A stretch of 64,000 bases of DNA from Micromussa lordhowensis. Taxonomy: Eukaryota > Cnidaria > Anthozoa > Scleractinia > Lobophylliidae. Below, one piece after another: positions 49,051-59,699 of this stretch; the first letter of the stretch is position 1; every line of letters begins with the position of its first letter. The notes beneath the pieces were generated by a model, which was not told the origin of the DNA, did no database searches, and saw only the letters and a program-made list of their open reading frames with translations. Location of the stretch: the NCBI GenBank assembly GCA_964020085.1, contig OZ026604.1, forward strand, positions 5,081,967 to 5,145,966, in the 5' to 3' direction. A program made the translations under genes and the position numbers.

Positions 49051-52000
49051 CTATTGCAAGGAGGCGAGTTTTCTTTCTAGTTCACAGATATCGACAAAAT
49101 CCTGGTTCTCGTAACTAAGTCCTTCTTGTGTGATTTCCTCATTGGTCGTTTCAACTGTCCAGCTTTTTGCCATTAATCTGGCTTGACGATACTGCAAGGT
49201 GAAGTAATCCTCTTCTCCTTTCTCCATATTAAACAAGAATCGTTTCAAGAGCCTTCCAAACGGCCCCAGACACTTACCGCATTTGATCAAAGCGAACACC
49301 ATCAGGCTTTCTACAAGAAGAGCCAGCAAAGAAAATGCGGCGACTCCAACAAGAACCCAGAAGAGGCCCACAAAGTCGATGGCTTCCAGCGGTCGGTACC
49401 CGTTTCCTCCACAGGTCTGTTCGGGAAACCATCGCTCCTCGATCGACTGAACAGTGTTGTTTTCCTGGTGTTTTAAGACCGAGAGGGAAATCTCCTGCAA
49501 CCATGGCATGCCATGTTTGGAGACGGCAAACCCGTAACCTGACTTGAGAGAGTGTTCTTTTATCAAGGTGAAACTGCAGTTCTTGTCTGTGCTGGCGATG
49601 TGACGGAGGGTCAAGTAGTCGCCGATCAAGCCGTCGATGGTCCTGGAAGAATATCAGTGAAACAGAAGGATTAAGGAGTTCAGTCAAAGTAAGGTAAGCT
49701 CGTAGCTCAGTCGGCAGAGTAACGGTAGATCTAATCCGGAGGTCGTGGGTTCGATTCCCACCGAGGTCAAAAGATTTTTTCTTTGCCTCGTGTGGTTCCC
49801 TGATTTCCTTTACTAGGGCTAACGCCCAGTGGGTTATTCATGGGTTCAATCAGCACTTGAATTTACACTTCAGAGTTAATTCTCTGTTCCACCATTAAGG
49901 TAAGGTAAAGTCTGCATACGAGCCTAGTGGCTCATCAGGCCGGAGCTTATCCCGGTTTCAGTAGCATGAAGCGACTAGGAGTATTTCTACTCCCCCCTGG
50001 ATGGGATGCTAGTCCATCGCAGGGTTACCCCCAGCATCAAATTCGCCGGTACCCATTTATACACCTGGGTGGAGAGAGGCACTGTGAGAGTGAAGTGTCT
50101 TGCCCAAGAACACAACACAATGTACCCGGCCAGGGCTCGAACCCGGAGCGCTCATAACCGTGAGGCCACCGCGCCCCCAGTCACAGTCACAGTCACAGTA
50201 TTTTGAGTTATTTTGGCCACGTGCAGAAAGTGACAATTATAGTTTGCTAAGATAGAAAAACACCAAACAGATAATAATAAACCATAAAGAAACAAGGATG
50301 GTTAAGGATAAAGACAATTATCACGGATTACAAACGACGAACTTGAAAAAATTTAGGCTAAACTTCTAAATCACCTCTTTTTAACAGGACGGGTTAGTTA
50401 TTCTGCCCTTCCGGGTCACACGTAGGCCTCCATACCCTGGGGAATTCTAAAATATTCCCTGGCACAGTTTTCTTCCTCCCTGGTAGAAGGAAAGACAATG
50501 CCTAACCCAGCAGCACCCGGATGAGGTATTTGTCTGCCCTTGTGAGAGTTTCATTGTCCCTAGGAAACATTCAGAAAAAGGTTCCTTTACATAGCAGTCC
50601 GATGGCGAACTGCGATCGTCGTCGTTGGGTAAAAGATGCTAAATCCGAGGGTCATTAATTTTGGAACTTGACGGTCATTTTTGGAAGTTTGATAGGCGTG
50701 TAAATATGTGAATCAGAAACATTTAGCTAAATCAAACATACCTTGCCTTCATCTGTTTAACTCCTGATGCTAAGCTCGTCACACTATTTCTTCTCAAGTT
50801 GACATCATAAATTTTACGGAACGAAGAATTAACATGATGCTTGAAATAATCCTCTTCATTTGAACCTCGCACAGCGGCGACCATAAACTCCGGAGGTTCG
50901 GAGATGAGCTGGGAACGAAACACGGGTTATTTGACCACTAATTTCTTCTCGTCTTTATTTGGCAAATTATGTTAACGTTGTCGTTTTCTTTGTCAGAAAA
51001 TCTCCGTTCTCTCTAACTTCATATTTATGGAATCGTAAGAATCATAAATGATCAGGCCAAACAATTATTCCTCGATTTCGTACTGTACATTTGCCTTCAA
51101 TCCTAACATGTGAATGCTAAGATAAAATAGGTCCGCACTGCGTACTTGTTTCTGCCTAACATCCTTTTGGCTTATTTGAATTTTACAGGTTGAGGAAATT
51201 AAACTGAGGTTTTTATTGGAAACGGGCTTCTTTATCGGGATAAGGTGCTGTTCCTTCCCCTTCTTCCTCGCGTTTTTGCCAACTGACCCCTACCCCTTCC
51301 CCGTTTAAGCCTGCAAGGCAGGCTATATTTGTTAGTGTGTTTAGACAATAAGAAGTCTTCTTATGCGAGTCCGTTAGCGCCCCTATTACGTCACTCTATG
51401 CTGTTGTCGTAATGTTGCGCCTTTTTTTGGACGAGAATATTTTCAGTTGTGAAAGACCTTTAGAGGAAGGGGGCTTTTTTGACATCAATGAAGGGCTTTG
51501 GTTTATTAGCCTACGACGGTATTGGTTTGTTATATCGCGCTACACAAAATTCCCAGCTTACCAATTTGCTATATTTTAATGTACTATAAATAAGGAGACG
51601 TTTTCAAGGGAAGGGCGAGCCTTAAAGGCTTATTCATTACTTGCTTCACCCACTTTTCAAAGGCACGCTTTTTGCTCATGGATGTTACGTAACATCCATG
51701 AGCTTAGGGGGCAATCGGATGGCACTCGATCACTCACTCACTCACTCACTCACTCACTCACTCACTCGATTCTGATTAATTTATTCATTAAACCGGATTA
51801 AATCGTTTCTCCCAACCCTCCCCTGCTTAGAATGGTTCTTTTCCTAGGCACTTCGTGGGGTACGTTCAGCAGGTTTTAGCGGGGTACTAGAAAGACGAAT
51901 TTTTCGTCCGACAACATGGAGTTCATACATATGGCGGCTAACGCGGCACGAAGATGGTTTTTGGTTCAACTCGTGGAGTTGTAAAATTGAAATTTGTCAA

Positions 52001-55000
52001 GCTAAGCAGCAGTAGCTGTAACAAATGGACATGGAAAGACAAAAAGCATAGCGCTCGTCAAAAACCCATGTGTAAAATTATATTGAAAGGTCAAGGTGTT
52101 TTTTTCATTAGACGTAAACAAAATTCTCCGATTACAAGTCACGCTAAACTCACGCTATGCAAAGAATGTAATCAGATATTCTTTTTTTCGTATATTTTCT
52201 GAAGGGCAAGAGAGTCACGTTTTGCAGACAGTGTAAGTAACCGCGTTTTTTTTAAGCGCGGTTTTCAACCGCATACTGCGGTTCTTGTTCTTCCTGATTC
52301 GTGACCTGAAGGTTTTGCGTGATCCGTGAAGAATTTGAAATATTAACCGATATTCGTGATTTTACCACACAACTCTACGTGATTTTGAGACACAAGTTCT
52401 CCGAATAGTTACAGTGGTCTATCGAGAGTGCCTTAGCCATGCAATATGCAATACGGAGCCTTGATTTAGCCATTCGCGATTTTGCTTCCTACAAACACTG
52501 TTTTTAATGTAAGAACAGCTCCTTACTTTCTTATTTTCGTAATTCGGGAAAACGACTTTTTTTTTATCCGTGAACCGTGATCCTCTGTATTTAAGGTTCG
52601 TGAACCGTGCCAGAGACTTCCCTGTACGACCCTCTTGATATCTAAAGCTTTTAATCGGACATTGTAAACAGACCGCGAGAAGATGGTAAATCGTTTTTTT
52701 GTTAGATTATTTTTTTATCAGTGCTGGCCTGATGGGCCGCTTGGCACATATGTAGACTTTGACTTCCACCGTCTGAGTTTCTATTTGCAGAACGAGTGCT
52801 TGTGCCAAACGTTTCCCATGAAAATCACTTGATTTTCATGCGAATGACCGTGCAGGTGACATATATTTTCATACCAATAGTTTCGTTCAAAGACTCGTTT
52901 TGCCACAGGGGCAAAAGTAAACTTGGCATTGGGCTATTCATCCATGAGCTGCTCAGAGAGCCTTTGATTAAGAGCTAAGATTGCTTAGAAAATTTATATT
53001 CAACCACTCTCACACACTTACCTTAGGATCATGAACACCAGTTATGGGAAGGCCGATTTTCTCTTCCACTAGGAATGCCATGAGATTAGCACAGTAGGAA
53101 TTGATCATGATAAGAGCCAGACATGAATAGACATAGGACACGAACCGTGAACTTGTGCTCAGGGGGGTTCTAGCCGGGCCGATATCTTTACCAAATGCCA
53201 CACCACCAACATAACTGATGGAATCTGGCAAAACAGTAAGAAACAGTGTTTTAAAAAAAATCAAAATCGAGTGCGCTTGAAAGCGCTAACCTAGTACCCG
53301 CCTAAATTGCGCTTAACCTTGACCGGCAGTCGGGAAGCGAGCTACCTTATAACGTTCTGTTGGCCAAAAATTTCGGAGACCGAAGTTCGCCTAAAATGGC
53401 CAAAGCAACCGGGAGACCTTTTCATGCACTTACGCTACTGTAGGAATTAGATTAGTACAAATCAAAACAAAAAAAGCGATTTATTACCAGCGGGAATGAA
53501 TAATTTTATGCAACCTGGGCCGTGATTAGTTTCCCGGATGGAATCACATCCGGGACCCGAATAAGTTAAGATTTAAGCATTTGAGCATCAGGTTGCAGGC
53601 CTCTTTCCTAGAAAGAGGTGAAGGACAAGTTTCTTCCCATCCGCTTTGCCCCTCCCAATTTTGTAGCATTATCGGTGGTAAATTATAAGTCGTAGATCAC
53701 GTAAGGCGTGTTTGCCCTCACCTTTGCTGGGAAAAGGTACTCATTTCTAGTTCGTTTGTATTTTGAGATGATCTTACAATAAACGGCCACTTAACTTACT
53801 GGCCAAATTATGGCAAAGATTTGTGTCAGATTAGTTCTCTTCCCAGCAAACCGAGCTTAGCCTTAGCAATGCCCACTGCAAAACACAGTCCATAGCGACG
53901 GAGCAGGGGGCATAAAGGTTATTCGGCATTACTGCGGCTTTCAATAACACTCGAGCTCCGCTGAACCAACCGTTTCGTCGTCTTAGCAGTAGACCATGAG
54001 TAGTTCCTCTCTCGCTTAGTCCTTCATGCGTGACGAAAAGGAAAACCGCGAAAATAAAAGGCCGCGCAAAATCGCGAGGGGCTGGTACGTAGCCTGCTTT
54101 CGCGCGCTTCTCATCCCCAGGATTTCGCGCGGCCATTTTCTTTCGCTGCAGGCACGACGGACTAAAATTAGGGGACCTGTCTTAAAACAAACGTTTATCA
54201 ACGGGTTCAAAAGGTCACATCTGTGTATCAATGTTTACATCAATCTGTTCACATGTTCTCAATTGCCCTCCGAATACATTACCTACCTCTCCCCGGTCAA
54301 AATCATGAGCATTACATTGTGTAAAACGACCCTGTTCGATCCCTCAGAGGGAGAGTTTCAAAAACAAAATGTAAATCTTATTTAGGCTTAGCTAGGTTAC
54401 AGGCACGCCACTGAAACAAGGAAACAAGTATTTCAAATAAACGTAACATAGTTAAAAATCCCAGCTGTTTACAAACCGAGAAACAAATCTCGCTAGTGGC
54501 AGGGTGGAAGCTTTGAACCCGGGACCTCCGGATTACAACACAAGCGCCCTAAACCACTCGGCCACGCTGCCTCCTTGGTAATTTCGTATAACGGTACAAA
54601 AAGCCAGCTTACCCAGTAATGTGAATGCGTCCTCATCACTGCCCTTGAGCACGTGGTAGTAGCCTTGAGGGCTTTTCCTGTCCAGACACCATATTACAAC
54701 AAAGACTATGCACGCAGTTGCCATTTGAGTCAACCATAAAACTGTGCTGAAGGGGTGTAGCCAGGAATCTCTATTTATGTCTGAAAGGTGTTTTTTTAAT
54801 TGTAATGTTAACAACATACAAAGATACACGAACAGACCAAAAAGAAAAGCAAACACTACTTACAATGATAGAATTACAATAACCTACACTTACTCTAATT
54901 ACAATACAGTTGCCCTACTAAACAATACAAATAAACGTCGTGTACACTCATTGTAATATGTTACTTACAATTACAATTCCTTGCGCTTAAGCCAAAAACG

Positions 55001-58000
55001 GTACTTATAAATAACTTAAATCGCATTTTGAAGATACGCATTCTCAAGGTACTTTTTATTATTTCATTCGTTCCTTAATGGGTTAATATGTGCAACACAA
55101 AACAAAACGTTGAAAAAAAAAAAACCAGAAGGATGCACTAGTCTGTTTACCGCATACCATGATTCCTTCTGTACATTTCAAGGGGACAAGGGTGGGGGAG
55201 GTTATGTCTGACAGATGTCTTGTCATTAGATTTCGGTCAGTTGGTTTTGGTCTACCCAGTGACCCTTTCTCCTTCAATCCCCTGTTGGGAAGAGTTAATT
55301 CATGCGGTCTAAAGATACCAGATGTACTTTTAACTGATAACCCAAAACATCTTCACGCGCCAGTGAAACTAAGCCTGAACAAAATAACCTTGAACCCAGT
55401 CTCGAAAAACATATCCTCACTATTAAATACTCCAAGTGGGGCCTAGAAATAACTAATTGTATGACACGAAATTTGCGCACGTAGATAGCCCAAACGGCTT
55501 TGCGCGCAATTTTATTCTCTACTAAAACACACACAACGCGCGTTGTAGGACTACCTGCAGAAGGAAAGAACCGGGGAGCATGTCTTAAAAAACAACTTAA
55601 GAGCGATTACCCTTGGATAAGGCCAAAATGGGGGGTTAACTTTCTCTTACCCTTATTCCCTCTTGCTTGTTAGAGAGCGTATAAACTAAGTATTTTTGAG
55701 CAGTACTTTGTCAGTATTGTTACGCACATGATTCGTGTATGCCGACTCGTGTGCTGTTGTCGGCCATTTTGTTGTATATATGGTTCACTCGTGTGTTAAA
55801 TGTAGTATTAAACCACTGGCGAAGTAAAGATGTGTCGGCGGTAACAAGGAATAAAGAGACCATGATATACCTACCTTTATGACCATCCTTGTTGATCAAG
55901 ATGCCTAGCTCCAGAAGTAGCGTTGGATGCGCAAATCCCAGCACTTCAGCTCGCCTGCTGTTCAGACCCATTTCCAATGAAAGCATAGCCCTACCACTTA
56001 TCAACTCTTGCACAATGCCATTCCATTCACCAGCGCTAGAGTTGAATACTCCATATTTCCCATCGGGTGTAAAATAGATATAGGCCTCGAAGTTAAGATC
56101 TTTTTGAAGAAACGACAAAAAGTCCAGCGATGCACCAAAGCAACAAAACATCTTTGGTGGAGTATTAGCCAACATATCCTCACGGCTGTCTTCATAACAC
56201 GCCACAAACCTCCCAAAGCATTCTTCTCCGGCACCAGCAGGTGTCTTATAGACCAGAGGAGGATAATCGTTCACGGCCACGCGGATAACACGTTTTGGAA
56301 TTTCAGAAGTGGGTCTTATGAGCTTTCCATTTGGTGTTGTGAATTTCTCCATAGCTAGACCAGTAGTTGCACCCATTCCTGCAGGGAACCATTTTTTGAC
56401 ACCATCTCCGCCCCTCTTCAGGTTCCAGATTGTAAAAGCGGGATGCTTGTTCTTGAGCGCAAGACGATCAAAGAATATACTTCGACCCGATAAGGATTTC
56501 TGTGTCAAGTATCTGCACAGCAAAAATTATGCAAATATCAGTTTTACACTGGCTGGGAAATAACTGTTACGCGCTTCTATTCGAATGCTCATTGCTCACT
56601 TACAGATAGAAAGAAACCATTCTTCGCCTATCTCACGAAGCGTATTCGTGATGTCTTCAAGCTAGGCCTTCAAACACGGCGTATGTGCTAGCACTTTGCA
56701 GAAAACTAACTTTAGTTAGAGCTGGAGGGAAGAGAGGAAGTAAGACTCGTTAACCTATAAAAGCCGAACTGGTCACCAAACAATGCCGTGTTTAACTGTG
56801 AAATAAGTTTTTTTGGCTGCCATGACGCTGAATGGGACTTAGTTTTGCTGAAAAAATTATTTATTTACCAAAAAGATAGATTTCCCCAAGATTAGGTAAA
56901 AAAATGTGCAATATTTTAATCTAGGGCATGCACTATTTTTTTTGGGATTGCCCGTTCCGAATTTTTTCTTGCCCCTTTCCTTTCTTTTTTTTCGGCCCTT
57001 TCACTCTCTCTACCTCTTGCGTTTCATATTTTTTCTGGCTGGTGTACAAAGTTGGGTCTTAATTATGGGCAAAGCCTGGAAATGAGACCTTGATCAATTA
57101 TAGGTGTTACCGGTCATTTTACGACTATTTTTGCACCAAACTTGATAACGTTTTTCAGTTTTCAAGATCTATCCACGCTCTACTAAATCCTTATCAAGAA
57201 CATCTGGTGATATCTAAATTGATGACGTTACAAGTGGTACAAAAAGCAGGACCATTAAGTACGCGTATCTGCGTGCTTAGGAGTCAAAGGGTTAAGAATA
57301 AAAGCTGCACAGATTTATGGACACACTGAAGACGGTATCGTGACAAAAAGTGAACTAAGACTTGTACATCTAGAAAAATGCGTGAGAATCAAGAGAGGAT
57401 CAAAAACTTTCCATCACATTTCCAGCCATTTCGTCTCGGGTAGTGTCAAGAAAGTCCCTTGGGCTGTCCACGCAACGCGCGAGTAACATCTGTGTACGAT
57501 GTCTAAAAATAACTTATAAAGGATTACCTTGCGACTAAGACCTATATGGGGGATCTACTCTCTTGCCTTGATCTTCTCTTTGTGGGAATATATTTGGTGA
57601 CAAATGTTAGAAATTGAGAGATAGATACCTTTTGACAATGCGCCTCCGGTTGTCAGGAGTGTTTCCTTGTTCACAATCCTCTACATTAAAATTTAGAGAA
57701 CACTCTTTCAAACTTTCTTCAAATGAAAGTTGAAGCAATGTGATGGCATCATAAAGAGTATTGTCGTATATAATGGAGTCATGGTGCATTTCTGGACGTT
57801 TGAGGCTTATCTTTAGCAGTCCTTGTGGAAGTTTCTGACAGTTTTTAAACTGATGGCTTGTGATTTCTGTTATAATCCACAAAGCTTTCTGTTTGCTAAG
57901 GCCAAGCTCTTGGACCATCTCAAAAAGCTGCCCATCCTGCCCTAACCTGCTATGGACAACAATAACATCATTTCTAATATTGGTGACTACATCTTTTAGT

Positions 58001-59624
58001 TCTGTTTTTGTGGCATTTCCAATCGCGTCTTCCGTTAACCAGACTACCTTAAGAATTTGCCATTTTTCCTGAAGAGCGTAGCTTCGCATACTCTCCACAA
58101 ATGTGATGCCTTCGTAGTCAGCAGATAGCACTAACGAAATAGTTTCCCATCCATGTTTCTTTATAATTTTCCATGCTGAGGTTACGTAGCGAAAAATTGA
58201 TGGAAATACCACTCTCGTGAAATCACCAGCATATTCCTTACAAAATAAAATATAACAAAAATGGATTAAAAGAAGGCGAAACTGACTTTCAACTTCTTGC
58301 CATACATGTAGGTTTTCTACAATTCTACTTCGATTTTTCTTCTATTACCTTACCGGATCAAATGCAGTAAGAAAATTATAATTGGCACATCTTACTTTCT
58401 TACTAATTTGTTACACACTGCGTGTGAAATATCAGTTTGTTCACTCTTTATTACTAGTTTAGTTTAGTTCACTTTAATTTCTACGCCTCTATATCTTAGA
58501 ATTCCTGTACTATCTGAGATAAAGAAAAACTGCAACAGAATTTCAGAACAAGACAGAAATTTGAAACATTTGAGACCAAATCATGCTACGATCTTTCTAG
58601 TAAAGTTATAATTTTTTCATAAACTAAGTGTAGGTGTTTGTTTCTCTATTAGTAGAATAAAGGAATTGAAAGTGTAACAAGAGAATTGAATCGAATTTAA
58701 TTAAATCTCATTGAAAGCTACTGATTATTTGGTTAGAAAATTTAAAAAAGCTAATAACAAAGTTTAATATCTATGACTGAGCTGGCGAAAGTAATTTTGC
58801 AGAATTTCGAAAACTGTGAAACTATTAGTGGATAATGGGTTTTAAGGACACAAAAAATACCCTTAAAAACCTTAATTTTGCTGCCGGAGAAGCAGCCTGG
58901 GTCGCTTAGGAATATCATTTGAAGAAACTTTTAAAGTTTAAGGAACATTAAATCATACTGATAGTGATTTTAAGCTACCAACATTACAGTTTTCATAGAA
59001 AATGTCAAGGAAAAATTCATTAAAAATTCATGATTTTGTGTAACAGGAAATTAACGACAACATCATGGCATTGGGTTGAGCTGCCGAGGAAGTTTTTTGC
59101 CAGCATCAAAATCAATCTTTTTGTTCTTGCCTTTTAAACTGTAAGTTGGTAAATTAAAACACTTTAGAGGCGCAAATGATGTCTGTTACCTCAGTTCGGA
59201 AAGCTCCTTGCTCTTGAAATAAACCAACTGTTAATATTTGTAAACTTTTCAACAGCGATGTAAAAGCTACAGAATCGGGCGCTACGTCGATAAAGATTAC
59301 TCCATCTACTGTTGCGGCGTGTTTTTCCAGAAATTCAAGAGTGTCGAATACTCCAACTTGGCTTCGATTTATGTTGGTTGCATTGAATTTAAACCATCTA
59401 AAGTTGATTAATTCAGATTTTCGTGGGAAAATATCTTGGTTGGACAGCTGACTTTGGTCTTTTCTGGTGCACTCGTCGCAGGTTTCGTCGTAAAACAACA
59501 ATATTGTCACATTGTAGCTCGCTTGTGAACGATGTAAAGCGAGCAGGTAAATTAACAATGGTAAAGTTTTAAGTCTGAGAAGAAGCAACACAACTTTTGT
59601 CAAAACTAGGGAGACTCCAGCCAT
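49051..59624 (-). CDS. Ionotropic glutamate receptor, NMDA-receptor type
   Basis: Ligand-gated cation channel subunit of the plasma membrane. Coding exons in order: 59624-59190, 58236-57629, 56512-55875, 54780-54613, 53224-53022, 50908-50742, 49642-49051. All have GT/AG introns and phases fit, giving about 936 residues. The ATG at 59624 is chosen because a signal peptide follows directly (MAGVSLVLTKVVLLLLRLKT...HRSQA). An amino-terminal domain follows (exons 1-2), then the ligand-binding S1 half with CCFGASLDFLSFLQKDLNF and WNGIVQELISGRA (exon 3), M1 (exon 4), M2-M3 with SYCANLMAF (exon 5), S2 (exons 6-7), M4 and a cytoplasmic tail of about 95 residues. The CC-x-G start and WNG motif place it with GluN-type receptors; ELGILI is nearer GluN3/GluN1 than GluN2. 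The exact class is not resolved. Confidence 0.93.
49697..49888 (+). repeat. tRNA-derived SINE (same core as 9318-9585)
   Basis: Starts CTCGTAGCTCAGTCGGCAGA with the intact B-box GGTTCGATTCCC, then the family body (GGGCTAACGCCCAGTGGGTT) and the tail CAGAGTTAATTCTCTGTTCC. AAGGTAAG lies on both sides (about 49689-49696 and 49889-49896), a likely target duplication. It lies in the receptor's last intron, about 55 bases from the acceptor of the last exon. Confidence 0.7.
49894..50180 (-). repeat. tRNA-derived SINE (family S2), full copy
   Basis: On the minus strand it begins GGCGCGGTGGCCTCACGG (A-box region) with GGGTTCGAGCCC (B-box), then the family body and CCGGCCTGATGAGCCACTAG at the far end. 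It is the best-preserved of three copies. A short (AGTCAC)n tract follows at 50179-50200. It sits directly against another SINE. Confidence 0.75.
50909..53021 (-). other. Receptor intron with simple repeats
   Basis: Holds an ACTC repeat (51727-51766), a 24-base palindrome GCTCATGGATGTTACGTAAC... at about 51676-51702, TACTGCGGTT/GATTCGTGA-type repeat sequence at 52250-52620, and an S2 SINE fragment in opposite orientation at 52718-52775 (GCCTGATGGGCC). No exon is needed here by phase. Confidence 0.5.
51727..51766. repeat. (ACTC)n microsatellite
   Basis: About nine to ten tandem ACTC units in the receptor intron between the S2 exon and the M2-M3 exon. Confidence 0.85.
54015..54178. repeat. GC-rich inverted repeat in receptor intron
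   Basis: AAAAGGCCGCGCAAAATCGC at the left and, inverted, GGATTTCGCGCGGCCATTTT at the right, enclosing GGTACGTAGCCTGCTTTCGC. Probably a worn MITE; limits approximate. Confidence 0.45.
54498..54574 (-). tRNA. tRNA-derived sequence (SINE head or tRNA pseudogene)
   Basis: On the minus strand it reads GGAGGCAGCGTGGCCGAGTGG then TTTAGGGCGCTTG, with GGGTTCAAAGC as B-box and a near-complementary end CCCTGCC. The A-box GTGGCCGAGTGG resembles class II (Leu/Ser) tRNAs. It lacks a proper long variable arm and the T stem is imperfect, so a functional tRNA is unlikely. It lies 39 bases from the M1 exon donor. Confidence 0.45.
55875..56512 (-). other. Receptor exon for ligand-binding half S1
   Basis: Single 638-base exon. 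After the end of the amino-terminal domain comes RVIRVAVNDYPPLVYKT (start of S1), two cysteines near GEECFGRFVACYED, PKMFCCFGASLDFLSFLQ and EWNGIVQELISGRAMLSLEM then GLNSRRAEVLGFAHP. The arginine that grips the ligand carboxylate in all iGluRs is present (NSRRAE). The usual P-L-T just before it reads E-M-G. Confidence 0.9.
56513..57628 (-). other. Receptor intron, no feature recognised
   Basis: AT-rich. The phases of the flanking exons (2 and 1) join directly, so no exon is missing. Pyrimidine-rich tract at 56940-57020. Confidence 0.5.
57629..59624 (-). other. Receptor exons for signal peptide and amino-terminal domain
   Basis: Exon 59624-59190: signal peptide of about 36 residues, then YNVTILLFYDETCDECTRKD and, near the end, ILTVGLFQEQGAFRTE. 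Exon 58236-57629: EYAGDFTRVVFPSIFRYVTS, AWKIIKKHGWETISLVLSAD and DNTLYDAITLLQLSFEESLK. The fold order (G-L-F ... hydrophobic strand ... W-E-T-I-S-L-V) matches the periplasmic-binding-like amino-terminal domain of NMDA receptors. The intron 58237-59189 shows nothing further. Confidence 0.85.
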
Positions 59625-59699
59625 TCCAAAGTTGTTCTCTCTTAGTAAGCTACCGCGACGTGAGTTTTTAAAAAGCTTGTCTCTCAAGTATCGCCGCTA

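Larger units (their letters stand above)
53022..54780 (-). other. Receptor exons for M1, M2 loop and M3
   Basis: Exon 54780-54613 gives DINRDSWLHPFSTVLWLTQM and then M1 (TACIVFVVIWCLDRKSP). Exon 53224-53022 gives SISYVGGVAFGKDIGPART (M2 region), then SRFVSYVYSCLALIMINSYCANLMAFLVE (given here as SRFVSYVYSCLALIMINS followed by YCANLMAFLVE). M3 keeps SY-x-AN-L-x-AF, but M2 lacks the tryptophan and the N/Q residue of canonical AMPA or NMDA pores. Confidence 0.88.

Noticed and set aside
59625..59687. Upstream in-frame extension of the receptor beginning with TTG (LRDKLFKNSRRG)
   Set aside because: No ATG in this stretch, and the ATG at 59624 is followed directly by a clear signal peptide.
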